A stretch of 64,000 bases of DNA from Nocardia huaxiensis. Its GTDB lineage: Bacteria; Actinomycetota; Actinomycetes; Mycobacteriales; Mycobacteriaceae. A program made the position numbers and the translations under genes. The notes beneath the pieces were generated by a model, which saw nothing but the letters and a program-made list of their open reading frames with translations, did no database searches and was not told where the DNA came from. Below, one piece after another: positions 1 to 57,305 of the stretch (position 1 is the first letter of the stretch; the number at the start of each line of letters is the position of its first letter). Location of the stretch: contig NZ_CP059399.1 in NCBI RefSeq assembly GCF_013744875.1, forward strand, positions 1,984,001 to 2,048,000, given 5' to 3'.

Positions 1-204
1 AGTGAGCGGCTGCTGGACGATCGGCGGGATCTGATCCAGAAGGCGGTGGGGTGGATGCTGCGTGAGATCGGGAAGCGGGTGGACGCCGAGATTCTGGCCG
101 GGTTCCTGGATGCGCATGCGGCCGGGATGGGCCGGACGGCCCTGAGTTATGCGACCGAACACCTGACCCCGGAGCGGCGTGCACACTATCGCGCACAGCG
201 CTGA
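1..204 (+). CDS. DNA alkylation repair protein, C-terminal end (partial)
   Basis: This is an open frame from base 1 to a TGA at 202-204, giving the last 67 residues of a gene that starts outside the window. The visible stretch contains DLIQKAVGWMLREIGKR and ends in a helix rich in Glu and Arg. This matches the C-terminal end of the AlkD/COG4912-type DNA alkylation repair family, HEAT-like helical proteins that recognise and excise alkylated bases. The catalytic region is off the window, so activity cannot be judged. The family call rests on the KAVGWMLRE-type motif only. It lies upstream of the transglycosylase gene on the same strand but 289 bp away, so it is probably a separate transcript. 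Confidence 0.7.
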   Translation, partial: SERLLDDRRDLIQKAVGWMLREIGKRVDAEILAGFLDAHAAGMGRTALSYATEHLTPERRAHYRAQR

Positions 205-493
205 CGGCGGCCACAGGGAGCGGGGCGTGTGACGACGCCCTCGGGGGTGCGGGAAAGCTGCTGGTCAGCGCGCTGAATCACACAAATGCCATGCCGGTAA
301 TTTGCTAGTTCACCTATTGTTCAGTTTGCGTTCAGTAATCGTTCACCTGTCGCAACCAAGCTGTGATGTGTCGAAACAGACCGAGTGCCTGTTTCAGGTG
401 CTCAATACTCAACGCCGAGTCGGCATTCGAGTAGCGGTCTCACTACAACCCCCGGCGCAATTCCGGAGCGCTTCCCGGCGCTCGCGGTGATTC

Positions 494-1075
494 GTGCTGC
501 CCAAAACACTTATGACACTTCGCAAATGCCTTCCGGTGGCGCTGGCCGCCGCCGCCCTGATCGCCGTTCCCGCGACCGCGTCCGCCGAGGCTCCCATCGC
601 CGGTGTGCCGAACGAACTGCAGCAGCCCGCCCAGCAGGCGCAGCAGGTCGCCCAGGACCAGCTGAATCTGCTGCCGCAGGATCAGCAGGACCAGGTGCGC
701 AACTATGTGCAGACCCTGCCGGCTCCGTTCAACGAACTGCTGCCGCCGGTCTTCCAGAACAATCTCGACGGCTGGATCAAGAACGCCCTGTACGTCATGA
801 ACAAGCAGGGGATTCCGGGCAGCTACGACGGTATCTTCCGCAACATCATTCGGGAGTCGGGCGGTAATCCGCAGGCGATCAACCTCTACGACTCGAATGC
901 CGCGGCGGGTATCCCGTCGAAGGGCCTGTTGCAGGTGATCGATCCGACTTTCCAGGCGTACCACGTCGAGGGCACCTCGTGGGACATCTACGATCCGGTC
1001 GCGAATATCGCCGCCGCCTGCAATTACGCGGCGCACCGCTACGGCTCGATCGACAACGTCTTCGGCGCGTACTGA
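494..1075 (+). CDS. Secreted SLT-type lytic transglycosylase-like protein
   Basis: A 193-residue protein with an N-terminal signal peptide: a basic start, a hydrophobic run (VALAAAALIAVPA), then an Ala-X-Ala type site near residues 29-33. It is therefore exported to the cell envelope. After a Gln-rich linker (about 45-70), the C-terminal half carries RESGGNPQAINLYDSN and GIPSKGLLQVIDPTFQAY. This is the pattern of actinobacterial transglycosylase SLT domains, whose catalytic Glu would be the Glu of RESGG. Such enzymes cleave the glycan strands of peptidoglycan. The start chosen is GTG at 494; ATG at 512 in the same frame would also leave a full signal peptide, and neither has a strong ribosome binding site. 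It is convergent with kshB across a long hairpin. Confidence 0.8.
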   Translation: MLPKTLMTLRKCLPVALAAAALIAVPATASAEAPIAGVPNELQQPAQQAQQVAQDQLNLLPQDQQDQVRNYVQTLPAPFNELLPPVFQNNLDGWIKNALYVMNKQGIPGSYDGIFRNIIRESGGNPQAINLYDSNAAAGIPSKGLLQVIDPTFQAYHVEGTSWDIYDPVANIAAACNYAAHRYGSIDNVFGAY

Positions 1076-1105
1076 CGCACTGACGCGCGACAATGGCGTC
1101 GCAAC

Positions 1106-1142
1106 AATTCGGCCCCCGCATGTCCCATGCGGGGGCCGAATT
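1106..1142. terminator. Bidirectional hairpin terminator
   Basis: A perfect inverted repeat with 17-bp arms and a 3-nt loop (TCC) lies between the convergent stops of the transglycosylase gene (1075) and kshB (1163). The stem is GC-rich in the middle and AATT at its base, so the arms offer an A/T tail in both directions. Position and symmetry fit a shared terminator. Confidence 0.85.
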
Positions 1143-1162
1143 CGATTGTCTGCCGGTACTTC

Positions 1163-2218
1163 TCAGAACTGAATCTTCAGGTGGTCGGTGACCGGCCGGG
1201 CCTGGCAGCCGAGAATGTAGCCATTGGCGATGTCCTCGGGGTCGAGGATTTCGGCGTTCTCCATTTCCACGGTGCCCTCGACGACGGTGCAGGCGCACGA
1301 GCCGCATTCGCCTTCGAGGCAGGAGTAGGGCACGTCGAGGCCCTTGGAGAGCATGATGTCGACCAGGGTCTGGCTGCGCGGCCAAGTCAATTCGTGGGTC
1401 TCGCCGTCGAGTTCGACTTCCACGCTGGCCGCGTCGGCGGCCTCCTCGGCGCTGATCTCGGCGGGTGCGACATCGGCGAACGGATCGCCGGACAGCGAGT
1501 TGAAGACCTCGGCGTGGGTGCGGCTGCGCGGTACCCCGAGTTGCGCGAGCGCGTCGTGCACCCGGTCCATGAACGGCTTGGGCCCGCACATGAAGGCCTC
1601 GTGCGCGGTGTAGGGGGACACCAGCGCGGCGAGCGAATCGGCGGTGGGCAGGCCCTGGAGGTGTTCGAGCCAGTGGATGACCACGAGCCGCTGCGGGTGC
1701 TTGTCGGCGAGTTCGCGCAGTTCGCCCGCGAAGATGACCGACCCGTGGTCGCGGTTGGCGTAGACCACGACGATCTTCCCGTTGCCCCGCGAGAGCGCGG
1801 ATTTCAGGATCGACATGACCGGGGTGATGCCGCTGCCGGCCGCGAACAGCAGCAGGTCGGCGTCCAGGTTCTTGGGCGTGAAAACGCCCGACGGCGGCAG
1901 TACTTCGACGCTGTCCCCGGCTTTGATGTTGTCGCACAGCCAGTTCGAGCCGTACCCGTCGACGGTGCGCTTGACGGTCACCTTCGGCTTGTCGTCGGTG
2001 TAGGGGGAGCTGGCCAGCGAGTAGCAGCGGGCGACCGATCCGGTGAGGTCGCTGGGGATGCGCAGGGTCAGGAATTGGCCGGGCACATAGCTGAATCGCT
2101 CACGGAGTTCTTCGGGTACGTCGAATACCAGCGAGCAGGAGTCGGCCGTCTCGTTGATGACCGCGGATACCCGCAGCACGGCGGAGCGCGAGCTGTGCGG
2201 TACGTCGACGGTGGTCAT
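1163..2218 (-). CDS. kshB: 3-ketosteroid 9-alpha-hydroxylase reductase component KshB
   Basis: A 351-residue flavin/iron-sulfur reductase. Domains in order: an FAD-binding beta barrel (about 10-105, with RCYSLASSPYTDD); an NAD-binding domain (about 110-230, with AAGSGITPVMS and the MCGPKPFM region); and a C-terminal plant-type [2Fe-2S] domain whose ligands lie in CLEGECGSCAC plus a later Cys in LGCQARP. The sequence runs closely parallel to mycobacterial KshB, which passes electrons from NADH to the Rieske oxygenase KshA to 9-hydroxylate steroids during ring opening. Start: ATG at 2216-2218 preceded by GAGAGGA; the frame stays open further upstream but only into the 3' end of the TetR gene. 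A KstR-like palindrome sits just upstream. No kshA is in the window. Another reductase of the same family acting on a different oxygenase is possible. Confidence 0.85.
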   Translation of the reverse strand: MTTVDVPHSSRSAVLRVSAVINETADSCSLVFDVPEELRERFSYVPGQFLTLRIPSDLTGSVARCYSLASSPYTDDKPKVTVKRTVDGYGSNWLCDNIKAGDSVEVLPPSGVFTPKNLDADLLLFAAGSGITPVMSILKSALSRGNGKIVVVYANRDHGSVIFAGELRELADKHPQRLVVIHWLEHLQGLPTADSLAALVSPYTAHEAFMCGPKPFMDRVHDALAQLGVPRSRTHAEVFNSLSGDPFADVAPAEISAEEAADAASVEVELDGETHELTWPRSQTLVDIMLSKGLDVPYSCLEGECGSCACTVVEGTVEMENAEILDPEDIANGYILGCQARPVTDHLKIQF

Positions 2219-2231
2219 GGTGTCCTCTCGC

Positions 2232-2253
2232 AAACTAGAACGTGTTCTAGTTT
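2232..2253. promoter_or_regulatory. KstR-like operator palindrome upstream of kshB
   Basis: A perfect inverted repeat with 10-bp arms around a GT spacer; its core reads TAGAACGTGTTCTA. This matches the inverted-repeat box known for KstR, the TetR-type repressor of cholesterol catabolism in mycolic-acid actinomycetes. It lies 3 bp past the stop codon of the TetR gene and a few bases before the kshB ribosome binding site, so it can control kshB separately from the gene upstream. Binding by KstR itself, rather than by the neighbouring TetR protein, is inferred from the motif. Confidence 0.75.
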
Positions 2254-2255
2254 CA

Positions 2256-2876
2256 CTATACGTGGCTGTCGCGCTGCCGGACAAGCTGGGCCTCCAGGCC
2301 GGCGATGAGCACGTCCATGGAGAAGTCATAGGAGTACTTCCCGCGCAGGTCGCCCATATGCTTCATGGCCCGCTCCACCGCCTCCGGCAGCACGCGATCC
2401 TGCAGGGCGGTGCGGTCGCGCGGATTCACCTTGCTGCGCCCGAACAGGTAGGTGTGGATCGTCGCATAGGCCGAGAGCACATTGCGCTCGTCGAAGCCCG
2501 CGTCGAACAGGATCTCCATCACGGCGGCGATCAGGTCGAGCTGTTTGCCGAGCATCTGCTCGATCAGCACATCGCCGAGTCCCGGGTGTTTGCGCAGCTT
2601 TTCGTCGATCTGGTCGACGATTTCGCGCAGCCGCATTTGCCAGGTGCCGAATTCCGGTGGGGGCTTGCGCACTCCGGTGAGTGCGGCCGTCGCCACCAGA
2701 TCGAGTAGCTCGCGCTTGTCGGCCACGTAGTAATAGGGGGCCATGGGAGAAACCCCGAGTTCGCGGGAGAGTCGTCGCATGGAGAGTTTCTCCACGCCGT
2801 CCTGGCGGACCACTCGCAGAGCGGCCTCGACGATCTCGGCTTCCGACAGGGTGTTGCCGCCCCCGCTTGTCTGCAT
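2256..2876 (-). CDS. TetR/AcrR family transcriptional regulator
   Basis: About 206 residues. The N-terminal helix-turn-helix region covers roughly residues 8-58: EIVEAALRVVRQDGVEKLSM, then RRLSRELGVSPMAPYYYVADKRELLDLV. It is followed by an all-helical ligand-binding and dimerisation region. It is a one-component repressor or activator of unknown ligand. Start: ATG at 2876 has GGGAG eight bases upstream; ATG at 2891, with GAGGTGG close by, and a longer frame to 2939 are alternatives. It is not similar to KstR outside the HTH, as far as I can compare. It is the upstream neighbour of kshB on the same strand with 37 bp between them, so it may regulate kshB or share its transcript. Confidence 0.8.
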   Translation of the reverse strand: MQTSGGGNTLSEAEIVEAALRVVRQDGVEKLSMRRLSRELGVSPMAPYYYVADKRELLDLVATAALTGVRKPPPEFGTWQMRLREIVDQIDEKLRKHPGLGDVLIEQMLGKQLDLIAAVMEILFDAGFDERNVLSAYATIHTYLFGRSKVNPRDRTALQDRVLPEAVERAMKHMGDLRGKYSYDFSMDVLIAGLEAQLVRQRDSHV

Positions 2877-2980
2877 TCGCCCGACTCCCATACCACCTCG
2901 ACCACCGCGGGTACGGATTCCCGTCCCCTGCCTGTTCAACTGCCGAATTTCCTCACGCAGTCTAAAGGCGCTGGGCCGTT

Positions 2981-3036
2981 CCCAGGGGCGCTGCCCCCGG
3001 ACCCCCGGAATCGGGGGCTCCCGTCCCCGGCCCCCG
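2981..3036. repeat. GC-rich intergenic repeat-like segment with hairpin
   Basis: This segment is made almost only of C and G runs. It contains a short hairpin CCCCCG-GAAT-CGGGGG at 3002-3017 and GGGGCGCTGCCCCC just before it. It lies between two divergent genes, where a terminator is not expected. C/G-run segments of this look occur repeatedly between genes in high-GC actinomycetes, so it may be a dispersed repeat. Only one copy is visible here. Confidence 0.35.
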
Positions 3037-3065
3037 GTCGACTGCGGAGGGTTGTCGACTGCGGA
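3037..3065. repeat. 12-bp direct repeat upstream of mftF
   Basis: GTCGACTGCGGA occurs at 3037-3048 and again at 3054-3065, 17 bp from start to start. The pair lies about 100 bp upstream of mftF. It could be a pair of regulator half-sites or a chance duplication. Confidence 0.35.
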
Positions 3066-3160
3066 AGATTACTGCGCGGCCGGTGCGCAGTGCCTAGGAA
3101 AAGCCCGCAAACGGCGCGCCTTGAGGGTTGCTGAATGTGCGCTGCCTTAGCATTTCGGGA

Positions 3161-4555
3161 ATGCGCCATGATCGCCTTCCCGATGGTTTCGGGGTGCGAA
3201 TCGATCCCAGGGTGCGCACTTATTCCGGTGGACGGTACCTGGTCGGCGGCTCGCCGACGAGGTTGCTGCGGCTCGCGCCGGAAGCTGCGGCCATGATCGG
3301 TGACGGGTACCTCGAGGTGACCGGCCCCAGCTCCGCTCGGGTTGCCAGACGCCTGCTCGATTCCGGGGTGGCGAATCCCCGTCCGCGCCTGCTGCCTTCG
3401 GTCGACGACGTCACCGTCATCGTGCCGGTGCACAACGACGAGGCGGGCCTGCGCCGGCTGCTGAGCGCGCTGCGCGGGCACACCGTGATCGTGGTGGACG
3501 ACGGTTCGGATCGCCCGGTGCGGGTGCCGCAGGCACGGCGCTGCCGGGTGACGGTGCTGCGCCGGGATCGCCGGCTGGGCCCCGCGGCCGCCCGCAATTT
3601 CGGATTGCGGGCCGCGGCAACGGAGTTCGTGGCCTTCCTGGACCCGGACGTGGTGCCGCGCACCGGCTGGCTGGAGGTCATGCTGGGCCATTTCAGCGAT
3701 CCGAAGGTGGCGCTGGTGGCCCCGCGGATCCTGGCCATGGATCCGGATTCCACGGTGCTGGCGCGCTACGAGCACACTCGTGGCGCACTGCATCGCGGCC
3801 GCCGGGAGTCGGCGGTGCAGGCGCACGGCCCGGTGCCGTATGTGCCGAGTGCCGCATTGCTGGTGCGCCGCACCGCGCTGCTGGCCGACGGCGGTTTCGA
3901 CGAGTCCATGGGCACCGGCGACGATGTGGATCTGTGCTGGCGGCTGGATCGCGCGGGCTGGCGGCTGCGCTACGAGCCGGCCGCCCGGGTCGCGCACAGC
4001 AATCCGGTGTCACTGCGAAAGTGGTTCGCGCACAAGGTGGCCCACGGCACCGGGGTGGCTCCGCTGGGCCAGCGGCATGCCGCGATGGCCGCGCCGCTGT
4101 CGCTGCCGGTGTGGACGGCGGTGACGGCGCTGCTGTTCGGCACGCTCACCCGCTGGGGTGTGTTCGGCGGCGTGCTGACCCTGGTGACCACGCTGTTCCG
4201 GCTGCGTCGCGTCTTCGCCGAACTGGACAATCCGACCCGCGTCGCCGCCATCTATATGGCGCGCGGATTCTCCGGCGGTGTCTGGCGGCTGGCGTGTGTG
4301 CTGTGCCGCGACTACTGGCCGGTGACTCTGCTGGGCATGCTGTGCTCGCGCCGGGTTCGTCAGATCGCGCTGACCATGGCGGTGGCGGATGGCTTGGCGG
4401 ACTGGTTCATTCACCGCGAGTCGGGTTCCCTCGATCCGGCCCGCTATGTGCTGTGTAAACGCTTGGAGGACATGGCCTACGGCACCGGCCTGTGGTGGGG
4501 TGCGGCCCGGGTGCGCAGCGGTGCGGCCCTGCGCCCGACGCTGCCGCCGCACTAG
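3161..4555 (+). CDS. mftF: Mycofactocin biosynthesis glycosyltransferase MftF
   Basis: A 464-residue family 2 glycosyltransferase. The N-terminus (RLPDGFGVRIDPRVRTY, then GGSPTRLLRLAP) and the order of motifs match MftF of mycobacteria. The GT-A fold starts near residue 85 (VTVIVPVHNDE), with VVDDGS near 112, the DxD-type FLDPDVVPR, and GTGDDVDLCWRL. The C-terminal 180 residues contain hydrophobic segments suggesting membrane association, then end in KRLEDMAYGTGLWWG, also typical of MftF. MftF extends a beta-1,4-glucose chain on the redox cofactor premycofactocin. Start: ATG at 3161, because the following residues match the family start; an in-frame TTG at 3128 is less likely. No mftA-mftE genes are in the window, so this copy is apart from the usual cluster. 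Confidence 0.85.
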   Translation: MRHDRLPDGFGVRIDPRVRTYSGGRYLVGGSPTRLLRLAPEAAAMIGDGYLEVTGPSSARVARRLLDSGVANPRPRLLPSVDDVTVIVPVHNDEAGLRRLLSALRGHTVIVVDDGSDRPVRVPQARRCRVTVLRRDRRLGPAAARNFGLRAAATEFVAFLDPDVVPRTGWLEVMLGHFSDPKVALVAPRILAMDPDSTVLARYEHTRGALHRGRRESAVQAHGPVPYVPSAALLVRRTALLADGGFDESMGTGDDVDLCWRLDRAGWRLRYEPAARVAHSNPVSLRKWFAHKVAHGTGVAPLGQRHAAMAAPLSLPVWTAVTALLFGTLTRWGVFGGVLTLVTTLFRLRRVFAELDNPTRVAAIYMARGFSGGVWRLACVLCRDYWPVTLLGMLCSRRVRQIALTMAVADGLADWFIHRESGSLDPARYVLCKRLEDMAYGTGLWWGAARVRSGAALRPTLPPH

Positions 4556-4592
4556 CCCCGGAACCATCTGACCAAACGGCGTTTATCTAATT

Positions 4593-4602
4593 GCTAGCTA
4601 GC
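4593..4602. promoter_or_regulatory. Short palindrome upstream of the GAF regulator gene
   Basis: GCTAGCTAGC is a perfect 10-bp palindrome in an AT-richer stretch (about 4578-4615) between mftF and the regulator gene at 4711. The location fits a promoter or operator region, but length and position are the only support. Confidence 0.25.
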
Positions 4603-4710
4603 TCACATTTGCCTGGGCAACCGTCGAGGTGTGACCTGCGGGACAAACAATGGGCTTTCGACTTCGAGCCACTTTTCCGCCGGTACGCTCTGAGGCGGAA
4701 AGAAAGGCAA

Positions 4711-6066
4711 ATGGTCAGCAATCTCGCAGGTGGGAGCCTTCCCCAGCACGGTGCCGGTTCGGGCAGTACGCAGCTCGGCGCACTGGAGGCCTATGCCGCA
4801 CAGGCCCACGGATATTTGAGTGTGGGCGGCGATCAACTCGGTCAGCTCCCGGGTCTGCTTCGCCCCATGGTGCTGGAATCGTGGTTGCGCAGCGTGCGCG
4901 GCGGTGTCGATCCATTGGACGACAACGACGGTCGCGGTCTGCGCGGCGCAGATCTGCAGCGGTATCGCGACGCGCATCCGATCGCGTCGGCCATGCCACT
5001 GGTGGACAAGCTGCTGCTGCGTGATGCCACGAGCACGGGACTCATTGTCGTGGTGGCCGATCAGTTCGGCCGGGTGCTGTCGGTGCACGGCAACGCCGAT
5101 CGGGTGCGCGCCGCGGCCGAGGCCGGCCTGCGCGAGGGCAATGATCTGAGTGAGCGCCGGGTGGGCACCAATGCGGTGGGCCTGGTGGTGCGCACCGGCC
5201 GTGCGGCCTGGATTCACGGGCCCGAGCATTTCCTGCATCGCATGCATCAGATCACCGGCGCGGCTGCGCCCGTGCACGATCCGGACGGCCGCCTGGTGGG
5301 CGTGCTCATGATCGCGGGCGGGGTGCGGGTGGCGCGTCCGGAGATTCTGGCCCTGGTGAAGGCGGCGGCGACGGCCGCGGAAATGGATCTGCTGCTGACC
5401 GCGGTGCGGTCCGGTCAGGATCGCCGCGCCGGGGCGGACGCGCCCGCGCCGGAGCGGCTCGGCCTGGAGGTGCTCGGGCTGGGGCAGCCGCAGTTGACGG
5501 TGGCGGGCGAGCGAGTTCCGTTGTCGCAGCGGCACGCCGAGATCCTGGTGCTGCTGGCCGAGCATCAGGAGGGACTGTCGGCGGACCATCTGGCGCTGCT
5601 GCTGGACGACGCGGATCTGGACAATGCCACCATTCGCGCGGCCATGTCGCGTTTGCGCTCGGTGGTGGGCCCGAATGTGTTCGGTTCGCGCCCTTATCGT
5701 TTGCGGGTTCCGATCGCCACGGATGTGGAGGCGTTGCGCGCGGCGCTGGATTCCGGGGATGTGGATGCGGCGGTCCGGCTTTATGCGGGTCCGGTATTGC
5801 CGCGTTCGACCGCGCCGGGAGTTATAGACATTCGCGATGAATTGCGCGTCCGATTGCGCACGGCCGTACTGCGTTCCGGCGACGCGACGGTATTGAGCCG
5901 GTGGACCGCCGGTGCCGAAGGTCGTGACGACGCGGCGGCGTGGGCGGTCTATCGCGCCACCGTTGACCGGGATTCTCCCTTGTATTCGCAGATCGAAGCC
6001 AAGATCCGGGTGCTCGATCGGCGCATGGGCGCCGATGCAACGCAGTTGCAACGTTTCGAGCCATAG
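4711..6066 (+). CDS. GAF-domain transcriptional regulator with C-terminal winged-helix-like region
   Basis: 451 residues. Residues about 80-230 form a GAF-type sensor resembling the N-terminal part of AcoR-like regulators, with RRVGTNAVGLVVRTGRAAWI and GPEHFLHRMHQITG. Residues about 265-340 (VPLSQRHAEILVLLAEHQEG, then ATIRAAMSRLRSVVGPNVFG) look like a winged-helix DNA-binding region with a basic recognition helix. The AAA+ sigma-54 ATPase domain of true AcoR proteins is absent, so this is not a sigma-54 enhancer protein. The start at 4711 is chosen for AAAGG just upstream; an open frame continues to 4591 but its sequence is low-quality. It is the last gene before the NRPS block, same strand, 510 bp away. 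A role in controlling that block is possible but unproven. Confidence 0.65.
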   Translation: MVSNLAGGSLPQHGAGSGSTQLGALEAYAAQAHGYLSVGGDQLGQLPGLLRPMVLESWLRSVRGGVDPLDDNDGRGLRGADLQRYRDAHPIASAMPLVDKLLLRDATSTGLIVVVADQFGRVLSVHGNADRVRAAAEAGLREGNDLSERRVGTNAVGLVVRTGRAAWIHGPEHFLHRMHQITGAAAPVHDPDGRLVGVLMIAGGVRVARPEILALVKAAATAAEMDLLLTAVRSGQDRRAGADAPAPERLGLEVLGLGQPQLTVAGERVPLSQRHAEILVLLAEHQEGLSADHLALLLDDADLDNATIRAAMSRLRSVVGPNVFGSRPYRLRVPIATDVEALRAALDSGDVDAAVRLYAGPVLPRSTAPGVIDIRDELRVRLRTAVLRSGDATVLSRWTAGAEGRDDAAAWAVYRATVDRDSPLYSQIEAKIRVLDRRMGADATQLQRFEP

Positions 6067-6576
6067 TCTTCGCAACCGAAAGTGCGGTGTGTCACACCGC
6101 GGCTTCCGTGTGTGGCTGTACCCACATTTGCGCGGCGTTCATGGACTCTCCCGCGACCAACTAGACGCTCGTCCAACTTTTTTTCAGGAAAAAGTTCCGT
6201 TTTATTCTTACACCGCCTAGTGTTCGCAATGCATGGACGGCATCCATGTGATGCAGGCGACAGTGTGGCGCTCGCGAGGGAGTCGGCGAGCGGCGCGCGG
6301 CGGTGAAGTTGGAGGAGATCGACAGCAGGACAGGTCGATGCGGATGACCCGGAGGCACCCGCATCCCGGCTCGGGTACGTCGCGTACCGGCCGGCTCGCG
6401 CACTAGTTGGATCACGCGCACGGCGTCACGGAGGGCGCCCGCGCATTCGTCGAAACATATTGAGGCAGTAGCGGTTGACCGCGGCCTGGCACCGTCCCCA
6501 GCGGTACCCCAGGTCTATTTCGTGATGCCCGGAAGCGTTCGGCGGCACAGCATTTCGCCATATCTAGGAGGCTCTG
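6067..6576 (+). promoter_or_regulatory. 510-bp region upstream of the NRPS operon
   Basis: No convincing gene lies here. It holds an AT-rich stretch (about 6172-6215) with an inverted repeat, a pair of distant inverted 8-mers (CCAACTAG at 6157-6164 and CTAGTTGG at 6403-6410), and a short palindrome GTACG-TCG-CGTAC (6375-6387). It ends in an ideal ribosome binding site, AGGAGG, five bases before the GTG start of the first NRPS. The long leader suggests that transcription starts well upstream of the gene, most likely near the AT-rich stretch. The exact promoter cannot be assigned by eye. Confidence 0.5.
6175..6196. promoter_or_regulatory. AT-rich inverted repeat between regulator gene and NRPS
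   Basis: AACTTTTT (6175-6182) and AAAAAGTT (6189-6196) form an 8-bp inverted repeat with a 6-nt spacer, in otherwise GC-rich DNA. A T-rich stretch (CCGTTTTATTCTT) follows directly. It could be the terminator of the GAF regulator gene, which ends about 110 bp upstream, or an operator at the NRPS promoter. Confidence 0.4.
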
Positions 6577-56729
<50,153 letters not shown>

Positions 56730-56779
56730 AAAGGGCTATATTCACATCCGGGGTTCGGCGAAGATCGAGAGGTAATCCG

Positions 56780-56995
56780 ATGAGCAATCCCTTCGACGAC
56801 GAAGACGCTCAGTTCTATGTGCTGGTCAACGACGAGGCACAGCACTCGCTGTGGCCGGTGTTCGCCGCCGTGCCCGGCGGCTGGAGCATCGCCCACGGAC
56901 CGGCACGCCGACAGGACTGCCTCGAGTACGTGGAGTGCCATTGGACCGACATGCGGCCCAAGTCGCTGATCGAGGAAATGGCCGAAGCCGAATAG
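56780..56995 (+). CDS. MbtH-like NRPS accessory protein
   Basis: 71 residues, the usual MbtH length. It shows the family pattern: NPFDDEDAQFYVLVNDEAQHSLWP, VPGGWSIAHGPA and a C-terminal YVECHWTDMRPKSLIEEM with the conserved Trp residues. MbtH proteins bind A domains and are needed for the folding or activity of many of them. This one follows the NRPS by 50 bp with GAGAGG as ribosome binding site, so it is almost certainly its dedicated partner. The same frame is open far upstream inside the NRPS gene, but that part is a shadow frame; the true start is ATG 56780. Confidence 0.95.
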   Translation: MSNPFDDEDAQFYVLVNDEAQHSLWPVFAAVPGGWSIAHGPARRQDCLEYVECHWTDMRPKSLIEEMAEAE

Positions 56996-57041
56996 ACGTG
57001 CGGAACAAAAGCTTTCGCAAACCAAAGGAAAGGAAACACAT

Positions 57042-57137
57042 ATGGACACCGGCGGCGTGGACATCGGCGCGATCCTCACTCAGATCCTGAACTTCCTGAG
57101 CACCGGATCCACCATCAGCAGCGGCCCCCGCAAGTAG
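57042..57137 (+). CDS. Tiny amphipathic peptide gene 1 of 3 (31 aa)
   Basis: A 31-codon gene 46 bp after mbtH with a strong purine-rich ribosome binding site (AAGGAAAGGAA). The peptide starts MDTGG, has a hydrophobic amphipathic core DIGAILTQILNFL, then a small-residue tail STGSTISSG and a basic end PRK. It aligns with the two genes that follow: M-[DT]-[ST]-G, a core with Leu/Ile every three to four residues, then [ST]-G-S-[ST]. There is no signal peptide and no Cys. I recognise no characterised family. Its function is unknown; size, amphipathicity and Ser/Thr-rich tail suggest a surface- or membrane-active peptide. Its three-fold repetition with separate ribosome binding sites argues that it is translated. 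Confidence 0.7.
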   Translation: MDTGGVDIGAILTQILNFLSTGSTISSGPRK

Positions 57138-57177
57138 CGGTTCCGTTACAGCGCAGAGCATTACAAGGAGTATCGAT

Positions 57178-57291
57178 ATGGACAGCGGTAGCGGCCTCGG
57201 CAACCTGCTCACGGCCATCGCGAACCTGATCTCTTCGGGTTCCTCGACCAGCGTCACCCCGGGGACCCCGGCCCCGACCCCGCTCATCTGA
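57178..57291 (+). CDS. Tiny amphipathic peptide gene 2 of 3 (37 aa)
   Basis: A 37-codon gene, 40 bp after gene 1, preceded by AAGGAG seven bases before ATG. The peptide reads MDSGSG, then LGNLLTAIANLISSGSS, then a Pro/Thr-rich end (TPGTPAPTPLI) that the other two lack. Core and Gly-Ser motif line up with genes 1 and 3. It carries one acidic residue, no basic residue and no Cys. No signal peptide or known domain is visible. Confidence 0.7.
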   Translation: MDSGSGLGNLLTAIANLISSGSSTSVTPGTPAPTPLI

Positions 57292-57305
57292 AAGCAGGAC
57301 TTGCC

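Noticed and set aside
2981..3036. Rho-independent terminator
   Set aside because: It lies between the starts of two divergent genes, where no transcript should end.
6233..6406. 57-codon Arg-rich open frame upstream of the NRPS, with an internal 22-codon frame at 6338 that might be a leader peptide
   Set aside because: Codon choice is unlike neighbouring genes, the ribosome binding site is poor, and no attenuator structure is apparent.
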